The notes: a model not told the origin generated them from the sequence alone. 64,000 nt of DNA from Hoplostethus atlanticus (GCA_034670405.1 JAXDDX010000034.1:2095501-2159500); one strand, 5' to 3'. Shown: positions 33,761 through 46,668, counted from the first letter of the stretch. Program-made: numbers and translations.

Positions 33761-36700
33761 TTTTGTAGTAAAAAATGCAAAAGTGGAAAGGCTCAGCAGA
33801 ATGTGCAAAATAACAGGTACACACTATTTACAATAAACCAACACAATATTTACAATGTCAAAGAAACAACACAATATTTACAATAAGAGCACTTTATAAA
33901 AAAATATAATAAAAAAAAGGGAAAATTGTATGTGTAATATAAATTATAAATTATGTGTAGTCTTTACCTAAGTGTGTGTGTGCATAAGAGGGGCAGTGTG
34001 TGTGTCTTGGTGGGGGCCCTGGTGAGGTCGGAGTTCACAGTCCTGATGGCCTGAGGAAAGAAACTCCGTCTCAGTCTCTCTGTTTTTGCAGCGTGACTAC
34101 GGAGGCGCTTGCCTGACCGCAGCAGCTGAAACAGTCCGTTGTTGGGGTGGTGAGGATCCTTCATGATCCTGCAGGCTCTGGTTCTGCACCTCCTGGTGTA
34201 CAAGTCCTGCAGGGTGGGGAGTGTAATTCCAATAGTGCGCTCGGCCGAACGCACTACTCTCTGCAGAGCCTTCCTGTCCTGAGCGGAGCTGTTGCCAAAC
34301 CAGGCAGTGATGCTTCCTGTCAGGATACTCTCCACAGCTCCAGAGTAGAAGGACTGAAGGATCCTCCGGGAGACTTTGAATTTCCTCAGTTGCCTGAGGT
34401 GGTAAAGGCGCTGCCTCGCCTTTCTCACCAGAGTGTCAGTGTGTGTGGACCATGTGAGATCTTCGGTGATGTTGACTCCCAGGTATTTATACCTGCTCAC
34501 CCGCTCCACAGTAGTCCCATTAATCCCCAGTGGTGAGTACGTCCTCTGTTGTTGTGTCCTCCTAAAGTCCACAATCAGCTCCTTAGTTTTGGTGACATTC
34601 AGGAGGAGGCTGTTGTCCTGGCACCAGAGTGACAGATCAGCAACTTCCTCCAGGTAGGCCTTCTCGTCGTTGTTGGAGATCAGGCCCACCACCACTGTGT
34701 CATCCGCAAACTTAATGATGGTGTTGGAGCTGAACCTGGCCACACAGTCATGTGTGTACAGGGAGTACAGTAGGGGGCTGAGGACGCAACCCTGGGGGGG
34801 ATCCTGTGTTCAGGGTGAGGGGGTTGGAGGTGTGTCTACCCACCCTGACCACCTGGGGCCTGGCGGTCAGGAAGTCCAGGATCCAGGCACACAGGGGGGT
34901 GTTCAGTCCCAGCTCAATCAACTTGCCAGCCAGTCTGGTGGGGACTATGGTATTGAAAGCTGAACTATAGTCAATGAACAGCAGTCTCACATAGCCCCCC
35001 CTTCCGGCTGTCCAGATGAGAGAGTGTGGTGTGCAGTACCTGGGAGACAGCATCATCCGTGGATCTGTTGGGACGATAAGCAAACTGCAGCGGGTCCATG
35101 GAGCAAGGGAGGAAGGCGCAGATGTAGTCCTTAATCAGCCTCTCGAAGCATTTCATGACAACCGAGGTGAGGGCCACCGGTCGGTAGTCATTCAAGCATG
35201 CTGGAGAAGCATTCTTGGGCACAGGGACAATAGTGGATCTCTTGAAGCAGGCGGGGACCACAGACTCAGCCAGGGAGATGTTGAATATAGTGGTGAACAC
35301 TGGAGCTAGCTGATTAGCACAGGTCTTCAGTACTCGTCCAGATATGCCATCTGGACCAGCAGCTTTCCTGGTGTTCACCCTCGTCAGAGCCCTCCTCACA
35401 CTGTGCTCGGTCACAGAGAGTGTGTGTTCATCCCCAGCGGTAGAACTCACTCCGGTTGCGCTAACGGTGATGTTGTTAGCCGGCGAGCTAGCGCTGTTGT
35501 TGCTAGCCTCAAACCGTGCATAGAATGAATTCAGGTCCTCCGCTAGGGATGCGTCGGCACTCACAATTGCGGGGGGTCTGCCCTGGTAGTCCGTTATAGT
35601 CCGTAGCCCCTGCCATAGGCGTCTGGTGTCGCGCTGCTCCATCTGCGACTCCACTCTGTCCCTATACCTCCTCTTGGCCTCCTTCACCGCCCTTCTCAGT
35701 CCATAGGACGCTGCCTTGTGCTCGTCCATGTTGCCGGATACAAGACCGGAGTTATAGGCAGCAGTGCGGGCGTTCAAAGCGTCGCGGATGGATTTATCAA
35801 CCCACGGTTTTTGGTTAGGAAAGGACCTAACTTTCACCGTAGGGACGATGGTATCCACTAGCATTGCTATGAAGCTCGTTACTACTTCCGTAAACTCGCT
35901 GACGTCCCTGGAACTGGATTGGAACATGTCCCAGTCGACGTCACGCAGAGCGTCCTGTAGCTCAGCCTCTGATTGGTCAGACCACCGCTTTACGTCCCTC
36001 GTCACTACCGCTTCCCGTGCTATCCTTTGTTTATACTCCGGTAGCAGGAAAATGGCGGCATGGTCTGATTTGCCGAACGGAGGGAGAGAGACAGCCTTGT
36101 AGCCTCTCTTGAACGGCGTATAGCAGTGGTCCAACGTTCTTTCCCCTCTGGTAGCACACGTAATGTGCTGATGAAAGTTCGGCATGACTTTTTTTAGGTT
36201 CGCCCTATTAAAGTCCCCAGCCACCACCATAGCCGCGTCGGGATGCTTGTTCTGATGCCGACATAACACATCATGTAGGTCCGATAGTGCTACGTCGGTG
36301 TCCGCTTGTGGTGGTATGTAGACGGCTGTGGTGATGACCGAGCTGAACTCCCGGGGAAGGTATAATGGACGGCATGAGATAGTCAGATGTTCCAGGTTCG
36401 ACGAGCAGGAACGAGAAAGAGTCTTAATGTCCTTGGGGTTGCACCACTTGTTGTTGGTCATGAAGCAAACCCCTCCACCCTTAGATTTGCCAGACTCTTC
36501 CGTTCTATCCGCACGGAAAACAGAGAAGGACTCGGTTGGGCATATGGCTCGATCCGGCACCAGCGGGGTCAGCCATGTTTCCGTCAGACAAAAGACGTTA
36601 CAATCCCTCATGTCCCGTTGGAATCTAATCCTCGCCCTAACATCATCCAACTTATTATCCAGAGACTGGACGTTAGCAAGAAGGATGCTGGGCAGAGGTG

Positions 36701-37045
36701 GACGGTGGGCTTGAACTCTCAGTCTGTTCCGAATTCCGCTCCGTTTTCCCCGATGTTTCCTCCTTCGTCTCCCCGTAGGTGAGTCTCCACTGTTGTTATT
36801 GTGGCTCGCTCGTACTATCTCTGCCGGCCACGCTGGGTCGATGGGAAAAGTGGACAAAAACCTTTGTTTTGCGCAAAAGTTTATGTCCAAAAGTGTGCTG
36901 CGTTCGTAGGATGTTAGTGCCGATGTGTTTGAGCAAAAAAAGATATTAAAAACAAACACAAAAACTAAAAAAACGCACAATCTCCGCGGAGCTACCACGA
37001 CGGCGTCTAGACACGGCCGCGCCATCTTGAGTAGTAGAGAGGGGA
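33700..37045 (-). mobile_element. Rex1/Babar-like LINE, nearly full-length ORF2
   Basis: Endonuclease and reverse transcriptase lie in order on the minus strand, with a 3' end near 33705-33760 that reads, on the + strand, as an AATTCAAGTTTCAAG-type tail followed by GTCACATACACACA, typical of fish LINE 3' ends. The 5' boundary is placed just upstream of the ORF start, where CAAGATGGCG occurs. It is the largest insert in the CACTG-bounded block. Clade name is by recognition of the motifs and is not certain. Confidence 0.75.
33964..37025 (-). pseudogene. LINE endonuclease-reverse transcriptase, two frameshifts
   Basis: The ATG at 37025-37023 opens [15 protein letters not shown]; upstream residues have no family counterpart. 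Endonuclease landmarks follow: [20 protein letters not shown] (Glu), [15 protein letters not shown] and KSDHAAIF (His). The RT has [33 protein letters not shown], then [13 protein letters not shown] and FADDTVVVG (catalytic). The frame breaks twice. At 34995-35001 the [10 protein letters not shown] junction has seven C where six would keep the frame. At 34794-34800 the TGSPxG junction has seven G where six would keep it. No internal stops are seen otherwise. The product ends after LLCTHTLR at 33964. It would be one continuous ORF of about 1020 codons without the two extra bases. Confidence 0.88.
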
Positions 37046-38008
37046 ATGCACAATGCCAGCCCAACTCATAAAGCGATGCCCCGCAACGCAACGGTTAATC
37101 TTTGGTCTATCTACCTGCAACACATTTACAGTTGTGCAAACAGCTGTTTGTGTTCGCTACTCTGTCTGCAACATCATTCTACTGCTGGAAAAATCATCAA
37201 TGTAGTAATCTACATGTGGCTACACAAATTTACAAATCTGGCAATTTTAAACCTCAAGGAGGTGTCAATTTTATACTGTGAGTGAGGCCAATGTTGGTAC
37301 TAGGTATGTGGCCCAGAAAGACATTTCCCTATAGAGGCCCGTTTGAAAATAAATGTGTGTTAAATGTTTACAAAGATAGCTTCAACGTTGCATATGACAA
37401 AAAAGTCTTTGAATATTTCCATTATTTATTTGAAGGATTGCCAGGATTGGTATCTGCACTGGGTACTTCTGTGAACCATCATTGTCCTGAAAGTATAAAT
37501 TAAATTTAGGCTTTCACGATGCTTATTTTACTTGTATATGTTCACCTAAAAATGCATATTTGAAGTACAAGTCGCTCCTGCTGCGATTGCCACGTTGCCA
37601 CATGATTGTCACGTGCAAAAAAACACTAATACGCATGTCCGCTGAGCAACCAGGAAGTCGAGGAAATTTTTAGCGGATGTGCAGGGTGAGCAAGTTCAAT
37701 AGACATGAATGGGCCGCCATTTGCCGTTTAGTCTATATGTATTAAACCTCCTTGGCGAGTGCCCTGTTATGTTACGAAAAGGTAACGTTATTTCTGTCAT
37801 GTCAACATGTCGAAAGGAAACTCACATGATGAATGTGTGTGCTAATGATACAACCTTGTAGAAATACAATAATCTTGTAGAATCACCATCTTTGTCAGTA
37901 TTGTTGTATTGAGTATTTTTGTCATTATAGTCTCCCATATATGACTGTGTAATAACAGACAAAATCTGTAAATGTTTGTATGGGAAACCATGTCTTACTC
38001 ATTGTGTA

Positions 38009-38747
38009 CTTACAGATATTGGCTCGTAAAAAAAATGTAGATAAATAATTTTTTGAACTGACTCTAGCAGTACAATAACAGTAACAATCTGTAGTATCAC
38101 ATTCCTAAATTGACCTATGTATTTATAACAAAACCTTGTAAAAAAAAAAAGTCATGTTGTAGAATTACCATCATAGACTTTATCCTTAAAAAAAGGCTTA
38201 CTGTATTTCGTCATTAAGTAATTTATCCGTAAAATGATGGAGAAAATTTAATAATAGTCATTTAATGTAAATTTAATGCAATTTGACAGTTAAAAAAAAG
38301 TGAAATGCATGTCAATTAACGCAATATTTGATGGTACTTTGCATGTAAATTTACATCTTTTTTTACAGTGAACTTACAGATATTGGCTTGTAAAAATACG
38401 TAGATAAATTATTTTTTAACTGACTGTAGCAGTATAATAACAGTAACAATCTGTAATATCACATTGGTAAATTTACCTGTGTATTTACGTATTTTTATGG
38501 CAAAACCATGTAAAAGAAAAGTCATGTTGTAGAATTACCATCATTGACTTTATCCTTTAAAAAAAGCTTTACTGTGTTTTGTTATGAAGTAATTTAACTG
38601 TAAAATTACGGAAAAACATTTAATAATTGTCATTTAATGTAAATTTAATGCAATTTGACAGTTAAAAAAGAAAAAGTGAAATGCATGTCAATTGACATGA
38701 TATTCGATGGTACTTTGCGCGTAAATTTACATCTTTTTTTTACAGTG
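38009..38747 (+). repeat. two-copy tandem repeat, period about 364 bp
   Basis: Copy 1 (38009-38372) and copy 2 (38373-38747) both open CTTACAGATATTGGCT and both close with CATCTTTTTTT..ACAGTG. They share long segments such as AAAGTCATGTTGTAGAATTA and TGTAAATTTAATGCAATTTG. Differences are scattered substitutions and small indels. The duplication doubles the right terminus of the CACTG-bounded element, so the element has two candidate right ends (38370 and 38747). Confidence 0.92.
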
Positions 38748-39159
38748 TATCTATCTATGAACCCAGAGTTTTCCACCTCTGCGAAGAGTGACAAGCTCTT
38801 CCTGTTGTAAATCAATTTGAGTTGGAAGTACGTGAAAGCCCCTTTGCCGTTGATGTGGTTGAGACCTCAAGGATGGATGGCAAAAGCAGACCCGTTGACA
38901 GTTATTTCCACCAGGTTTTCTAGTGATAAAAGGACACAAATATAAGGAAGCAGGGCAAGAATGACCTTAGCGATAAAAGTATACCGATAAGTCAGTCTAA
39001 GAGTAGACTTGGCAGGTCAATCAACCTGAGCATAAAAGGTACACTGATGAGTGACTATATTGTCAACCATAAATAACATCACCAACAACAACAGTGCTGG
39101 CATAAAAGTATTGGTGACCAGTGACCCTCTACTGATCCCTGGGAAAAATAAATGTGTCT

Positions 39160-39330
39160 TTTCATGGTCAGGGTCAGCTACAGAATAGAAACACCTGGAC
39201 CTGGTAGGGATTCATTGTCTTGCTCATGGACACTTCAGCAGAGCAGATGCTTGCTATCACAGGGACTTGAACTTGGGCTTTCTTGTTGAAGAACAGACTC
39301 TGTAGTGACTCCGCCACCCTGTCTTTTTAG
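39160..39330 (-). mobile_element. tRNA-type SINE-like fragment
   Basis: On the minus strand it reads AAGTTCAAGTCCCTGTGATA (box-B-like) and then GTCCATGAGCAAGACAATGA, phrases common to tRNA-derived fish SINEs. Boundaries approximate. Confidence 0.45.
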
Positions 39331-42300
39331 CCGCAAGTGTAAAACATGACTTGTTCCTAAATTATAACCTCAATTTCAGCTTCAATTTTTTCCCATGCTG
39401 CTGAATATGTGGCCTGAAGGAAAATAAATGAACTATACCAAAGTACTTTGTACGATTTAACCCCCTCGGTCCCCTCTCTCTTGCCTTCCATGTTAACAAT
39501 AGGTGGAGGAGTTTGTGGCCTATCTTTCGAGTTTGGAAATATTATAAGTTACAATTTGTCAGAACAAATATAAATTAAAAAAAGTGTAAAAAGCCATGGA
39601 CACATAATGCTGCTTATTACCACTGACTATTATTCATGGTTTCATCAACATAGTATTGCATGGAGAAGAAACACAATCAAAACAAATGAACAATTAAACG
39701 TTTCAGTCGATGCTGTGAGAGAGTTCTTATAAGGGCAGTCCAGCAGCCTAGGATCCAAGCTTGGGCCTCAACAGTCTAAACTCAGAAACGCTGTAGTAAA
39801 ACACTATACAGCACTGACTTTGGTTCCAAGAGTCAGTGCTTTTAGATTTGTCAGTCAGTCTGCTGATCATTAAAGCGTTTTCAGAGATCACCCTGATGAA
39901 TTGGCTCCATTAATCTGTGTCACCTCAACCCTTTTTCAAATCAGCAACAACCAAATGAAGACAAAGGCCAGTGGCCATACACCCTGAAAGGGAAGGGCGC
40001 TTAAAGGCACCAAGTATTGGGTCTTTGGCTCATAAATATAGGGAAACTGTTATCATTAAATGGGACCGATTCCAACCTAATGATTGTTTTCTACTCTTTC
40101 TATTCTTTTCTATTCTATTTCTGCATAACTACTGTTTAGATAGGATGATGGAGACACAAGTTTGGGCAGGGTTCAAACCTTAGTCACCAGGGTCTCATTT
40201 TTGTTCCAAAGATAATTACATAGACTGCTCCACCATCCAACTATAAAAGCATGTTGGGTCTGTTGGCAATCAAAAAATCACTGACAAATCATAGCAGCTA
40301 TATCTACGCATCTATGTATCTATTACAGTATACAAGGAAAATCAATAATGGCTATTACAGTAACATGAAGCATGAAGTGCCCATAATGGTTTATTGTGGG
40401 ACAATTACAGTATCATGAACAGCCGTTGAACTATGGAAGAACGTTTTTATATGGAAACACCGTGCTACAGACTGCAGATGAACCAAATTCAAGCTTCTAT
40501 TTTGAATTTTTCATAGCTTGTCATGATGTTTGCCATGTCAACTTTTACTACAATTTCACAGATCGTGAAATTGTAACAATGAATGGCTCTATAATGTTAT
40601 AGGAATGATGTAAAGAAGGGCCATAGTGGTGCCAGCAACTCAACTACCTGGATGACCTTTTTGAATCTATATGGAATGGAGTTATTTAGCAGTGAAGACC
40701 CAATTGGGATTTCAAGCAGCACTTCAAGCAGTAAAGGTTCTATAAAGCTGTATTTTGCTCACAGAGAACCTCTTAAGAGACATTATTTGAGTCGAGGCAT
40801 GGGCTGAGACAATTGCTAACCAGTTGCTTGAAGTCAGCCTGTCAATACTGTGACCTTGCATTAATCAAGACTTCAGTCAGCCGTACAAGACCCTGGGCTG
40901 CTGATATTGACTGACCACCTTTTATATAAATGACTGTCAAACATACAGCATGTAGCCTGTTCAAAGTTTGAAAGAAGAAAAAAGATTGCCATCTCCCAAA
41001 ACCCCTATTTTTGCTGACGTAAACAATAACCAACAAGCCAAGCAGCATTGAAACCAAGTTCACTTTAATGTCCCAAAAAACAGATCAGAAAGGGGGCAGG
41101 AAGGGGAGCTATATCTGCAGTACATAACATAGGGAACACCCTGCCTCCCTCCGTGCACTCTCCAAATCCTCTTAAAACACGATGCCTGCCTTCTCCGAGA
41201 ACATCGATACCAAATTTGGGATGTTTTCCATTTAGACTGCCGAGACAGGTGTATTAAGTCTTGCAGACTATTTCGACAGAAGTGTCACTTGTTTTTGCGC
41301 TGTCGGGATGTCAGCCTGCGAGCTGCGCCTAAGGAGTTTTACGCCTCTGGCAGGTGTGACCACGCCGGGGATAGTTTCACACCAGGAATAGAGATGCACT
41401 TTAATGGCAGGAGGAAAGGGTCAGCACTCCGATGACTCTTGTTGCTCCTCTGCACAGTGGCACTGAGGTTGACTGCACTCCATTAAATCTATAAACTCAC
41501 CAAGGTCAAACTAAACCGATGAAGTTGAGCCCAATAACAGACTGATATGTCCTTATCGTCCTTAACTGATAATGATCTTGAGCCATGTGAGGTTATAATA
41601 GAGGAGAGGGAATTAATTGGCATTGATTTCTGTCAATTGCAGAGATGCCAGTTATGAATGTCATATTCTAGATTGCCATTTGGAACAGATGAGTGTTTGG
41701 GGACTGACTTGCAGTGACTTCCAGTTATTTAGCAGTTCATCTAATGCCTGTCTGTCTCCCACAAGATGCTGTGTTGCATCATGAATTACAACCAACACCA
41801 GCTGCTCAGACAACCTTTCCCTCAAAACCCTGCCGACCGATCATTCAAGATATATCCTCCTCTCCTGTGTCATGTCATGACAGGCTACGTTTCAAGCATT
41901 TAAAGTGTGGGGTTCGAGTGACATACGTGCCCAGGTGAACTAGAGGCTGTGATGGGTCCCAGTATTAGGCCCGTGGACAGTAAATCCATATGATCCATGG
42001 CGTTGCACTTCATTTGAGCTTTCCTAAAGCCTCTGGCATATTAAGTTGCAGGGCAGCAGTTGCCACTCTCCCAAGGTCGATGTCAGAGGGGTGGCCAGCG
42101 GTGATGAAGAAGAAGAAGAAGGGGAGGGGATGCAGGAAAGAGAGAGCGAGTGAGAGAGAGAGAGAGTGAAGGGAGGCGTAGGAACGTTAAACAAAAAACC
42201 CATTGTGCTGGGCATATAGAAGACAGTTTCAGTGTAGAAAATTCATTGTAAAACAAAAAAGTTAAGCGTACCCTCTGCAGCGCATCACTCTCTCTGTTTG

Positions 42301-45300
42301 TCCTTCACTGTCGCTCACTCTCTCTCTCCTCGACCTGTCTTTGCGCTCCTCTCCCTGTTTTCTGATCGCTATTCTTTTCCTCCCCTTGAGCCTGTGAGCT
42401 GCCATGTTTTCTGCCTCTGACAATATGGGAGTGTTTGGACCATTTGCTTAGAGATATCTATATGCAGGGCACTTATACTGGGTGACACTTGTAGTTGTGC
42501 ACCCTGTGAGGCCAACGTCAACACAAACAAAGCCCCAAGGGTCACCATAATCTTTCTGCACGGCAGGGTAAACAAATCAAAGGTACAGATTCCAAGATCG
42601 GATAAAGTGAACTAGTGATAGAATATGGAAAGTGAAAAGTGGAGATAGGAAGTCCAATTGAAGAGTTAATTTCCGCAACGCTACATATCCATATTAAAAA
42701 AAACATTACCTGAGGTTCATCATTCGATATTTCTTAACTATAGACAATCGCATTTCGCAAAGTTCGCATTTTGTCAGCCATGAGTTTAAGCTTAAGTTAC
42801 CTGTAATCATTGAAAATTACCTTTTAAAAACAAAAAAAACCCACCAACTGTATAAAGGTGTCACTTTTTTTCTAATAGTGGATATCTCATTTTGGAACAA
42901 AACTCAATGGATGGTTACGCCATTGCCAGCAGTCCTATCATGCTACACCATGAAAACAGTTTGTAGATTTTTCTTCTGAATCACTCTCCATGCTCCATTT
43001 CAGCATAGTAGCATGATCATCAGTGACGCGGCAAATGCGGGATGAGGATTATTGTATTGTTAACAGTCTGTGTGTGAGTATAGCGGATGTGCTGTACATT
43101 TTGTTTCAAGAGAAGCAGGTTGTCACCCCAATGTCCTCTAAGTTGTGGATGCCCACCAAAAGCATAGACACCCAGCTGGTCTCTCCAGCTGGTCTAGCCC
43201 GCCTTTCGTGGACAGTTATACTGATTTTCATGACGATCTGATGTCAGGGGCATGTGTTCATGCAGTGTTGCTGAATCCGTCGGTGCTATATAGCTGGACT
43301 GGTTACGTATACGTGTGAATCATATTTTCTCTAACACATTGAAAATCAAATTTTCTTGTAATAGCAATTAAGCCAGTAAAAAAGGATTAGATATATTAAT
43401 TTCTGTGTTGAGAGTGTTGCTCAGGGCAAGAGTGTCTTCAACAGCTTTGTACTTTGCATGACCCCAGAGTCCTGGGAAACACAAACCAGAGAGATATAGA
43501 TACTGGACTGGTAGATAGATAGAGGGGTAGAGCTACTTGCACGTGTACAGCAAAAATGTTTCAAAACCACAGCAGTTATCAGCAGCAATTTCAGAAGCTT
43601 TTCCACCATCATGATCTGATTGAAGTCTGATAAAAAAAAGGCACACCTTGTGACCACAAGTGAACTGGGGAACACAACAAACTTTGGAGACATGGCCATG
43701 ACTTTCGATAACATTTCAACACAATGAGCAAAATTGCCCCTGGCCTTTTGGGAGTCCTTGCAGCTAAATACCACTGATAGGTCAACCGTATGCATAAGAG
43801 TTTATCTTGATTACCCGACTTTTCATTCTGTTAGAAAACTGAACAGTAACTAACATATTTATATAGTTCAAGTTTAAGTTCAGGCTCGAGCAAGGTGGTC
43901 CAGTTGCATGCATGCGGAGACACGATTTGAGGAACTGTCAGAATGAGCCCTGCCTATTGCAAGGGTCTGACAACAAGTGTCTGGACGTGTTGCATCAGAC
44001 GTTGGTGAGAGGAACGGCCCCTGTCGTTTAGCTTTTAGTAATCACACCCTTATATAACAACTGGTTCCTCTTGGATAGAGGTTAAGATGGGATTTACTGC
44101 AGCTCTTAAGAGAACATGTAGAAGAATGACGAAAGTCTTGGTCAATATCAAATGATATTAACCATAAAACATGATTCTGGAAGCATCTCTCCTCCTCTAC
44201 ATACTTAATACTGCTCTTTACCTTTCAAGGGGAGCTCCATGAGGTCTAGCCACCAAAATGACCTAGAAATCCAACTAAATACCAACTGCATAATCGCAGA
44301 TGATTAAATGGAAATGGCATTCACACCGGAACCCAAATGTCTTAATTCAACCCAATTAGGACTGTGTATGGGGGAAATGTTGTCAGAGTAAATGTCGCTG
44401 TGCTGTTTTCATGGGTAATTACTTTGTTACAGAGTGACAAGGGGGACAAATGGATAAGTGCAAGCCAGGGATGGGAACAGTAGGATTCCCACCCGATACT
44501 GTAACTTTCCCTCTAGCTGTGCAAAGTCAAGTAGTGCAGAGGGCACATTTTGAACCAGGGATGGTTCATTAAGAACACTGCTTTAACACCAAATGCCATT
44601 GTTTTACCACAAGGATTTGCTTTTAATTACCAACTAATTGCTGACATTTTGGACAACATGGGAGATGGTTCACCTTTTTTGTGGATCATATTGTGGGTGT
44701 CTTGCGCTGTACAAGTGTAGCAGAAGGAGACACATACATAGATCTGACCCAAAGGGGGCTTGAACTGCTAAGCCAAGATCTTATCCCAGCTCTACAATGG
44801 ATAAAATATTAGACATCACTACAGTGTGTTCTGCTTGCCTTAATGTTATGTTTGTTTTGGCAAATATAGAGAACCACGGTTTAGTAACATGTGCATGTAT
44901 TTTCTCTCTGAACACAATACTTATCTCTCAGCCTGCAATAGAAATGATGAGAATCTCATCATGTAAGCGACTACACGCCTGACACTCATCATGTTTTAGC
45001 ATTTTGCTGTTCCTCATTATTTCCGTCTGCAACTGCTACTCCTGGAGCATGTTTTCAATGCTGACAGATGGTCAACCCTCTTTTACTCAGAGGATCAATG
45101 AAATGGCCTCACCAACAGCATGATCTGCTGGACACCAAATCCCTTAGTTACCCTGAAATCTCAGCTTTGACATGAATGTTACTAAGGAAGTGTTGCAGGA
45201 GCTAAATCCATTTCCTTAACATAGGTGTACTGCAGAAGCTGATTGAGCGTTCCCTGTGTGGCAAGTAATGAACAAGTGATGTCTTGCACTCTACACTATA

Positions 45301-45722
45301 CTTAGGCAGTAGTGTAGGCTGTGAAATTGTTTTACAATAGGCCTGCATTTCTGGTTTTGGTCAGAAATACTTGATTGGCTGTCCTATGGCCATCATCACC
45401 ACAGTCAATGCATTTTGGTTATCAGCGTTAGTTGTTTTAGTCAGTCAGCAGGGTACATATTACATTTTTATGGGATATACTTGATTGTGCTTTGGAACGA
45501 GAAAAGTTAGATTTTAGATTTTTCTAATAGATTGTTAGATTGTTCTGATCATTTTTTTAAAATATATTTTAAAATCGAATTTATATTGCACGAATGACCA
45601 GAACAATCAGTGAACTGCCACTACTGGTAATTCACCTGCTGAAGATTTCAGCACCATGGACAGTGCCATGCATCCAACAGGCGCACACTGGACGTTGTAA
45701 GTCAAAGCTGATAGATAGATAA

Positions 45723-45786
<64 letters not shown>

Positions 45787-46282
45787 TCCTTTTGTTCCTG
45801 AAAATTTGGACTGAATTGATCTGTGGGCACAGCGGTTGTCTTCGGTGCGGTTCCCACTGAGCCACGACGTTCTCTGCTCCCCCTCCCAGACGTCAGCTCG
45901 GGCCGGCTACAGTAATTTAAACACGGTCAGAGGAGGGAGGTGTTTGTAGGAGAGACAGGAGCAGCTGTGTAACAGTGAGAGTGTGTGTGGATGAAAAAAC
46001 CTACCACACAGAGGAGCAAAGCCTCTCCATACTTTTTTTCCGCCTAATTTCCGAACGCCCCCACTCTGAACTGAGAAACAAAGTTCTGACATCCCCAACA
46101 AACAACTCTTTTAGCCAACATTTCTGTTCCGTTCTACTTTTTCCACTTAGAAATAGTTTCTTTAGAAGCAACAAGTGGCATTGGCTGCAGTCGACGGCTT
46201 TTCTTTATAACCTCTATCTCTTTCACCCCCCCAATAAATGCAAACAACACATTAGCTCCGTGTGCCCCGTGTTCCCCCACCG
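39331..46282. other. non-coding region upstream of the opsin
   Basis: Seven kilobases with no supportable exon. It includes a purine-rich (GA/GAAG) tract near 42105-42165 and the GATA array at 45710-45786. The last few hundred bases before 46283 should include the promoter and 5' UTR of the opsin; they contain GACGTCAG at about 45890 (half of a cAMP-response-type site) but no convincing TATA box. An in-frame TAA at 46283-46285 closes the frame upstream of the opsin ATG. Confidence 0.5.
45710..45786. repeat. (GATA)n microsatellite
   Basis: About 19 GATA units with one AATA interruption near 45721. Lies about 510 bp upstream of the opsin start codon. Confidence 0.95.
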
Positions 46283-46297
46283 TAAACCCGGACGGCC

Positions 46298-46668
46298 ATG
46301 ATCGTGTCCAACTTGAGCCTGAGCGGCTGCGCAGGGGTCAACAGCGCGCTTTGTGAGGCGGCCGGGGAAGGGCACCTGGGGCGGCTCATACCGGGCCACC
46401 CTCTCCCCGAACGGGCACCTGGTCGTGGCCGTGTGCTTGGGCTTCATCGGCACTTTCGGACTCCTGAACAACCTGCTGGTGCTCGTGCTGTTCTGCCGCT
46501 ACAAGATGCTGCGGTCGCCCATCAACTTGCTCCTGATTAACATTTCCATCAGCGACCTGCTGGTGTGCGTACTGGGGACTCCGTTCAGCTTCGCGGCCAG
46601 CACGCAGGGAAGATGGCTCATAGGAGAAAAGGGCTGCGTGTGGTACGGCTTCGCCAATTCCTTGTTTG
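46298..46668 (+). CDS. tmtops: TMT opsin exon 1 (N-terminus to start of TM3), with a 1-nt frame break
   Basis: Multiple-tissue opsins are light-sensing G-protein-coupled receptors of the encephalopsin group, expressed outside the eye's classic photoreceptors. ATG at 46298 has a G at -3 and an in-frame TAA 15 bases upstream. The N-terminus MIVSNLSLSGCAGVNSALC fits fish TMT opsins and has an N-glycosylation sequon (Asn5-Leu-Ser). TM1 is about residues 41-65 (GTFGLLNNLL) and TM2 about 76-100 (INISISDLLVCVLGTPF). Cys113 is the conserved extracellular disulfide cysteine. Tyr116 stands where bovine rhodopsin has Glu113. The exon ends TTTG|GTGAGT, phase 1. Oddity: the frame from ATG would run out at 46540 because of one extra base in GGGG 46378-46381; the family sequence resumes (GGSYRATLSP) in the next frame. 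Paralogue number (1, 2 or 3; a/b) not resolved. Confidence 0.9.

Larger units (their letters stand above)
28004..38782. mobile_element. nested block bounded by inverted repeats (CACTG/CAGTG inside a 23-bp outer repeat)
   Basis: Inner boundary: CACTGTAAAA starts at 28081 directly after TA, and TTTTTTTACAGTG ends at 38747 directly before TA. These ends look like EnSpm/CACTA-type or related non-autonomous fish elements. Outer boundary: 28004-28026 (opening GCAGAGGTGGAAAACTC) is the exact reverse complement of 38760-38782 over 23 bases. The outer repeat resembles the CAGAGGTGGAAA terminus of fish hAT elements. One reading is that a small hAT-like element was hit by a CACTG element, which later received the two minus-strand LINE insertions. 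No transposase of its own is recognised inside. Confidence 0.6.
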
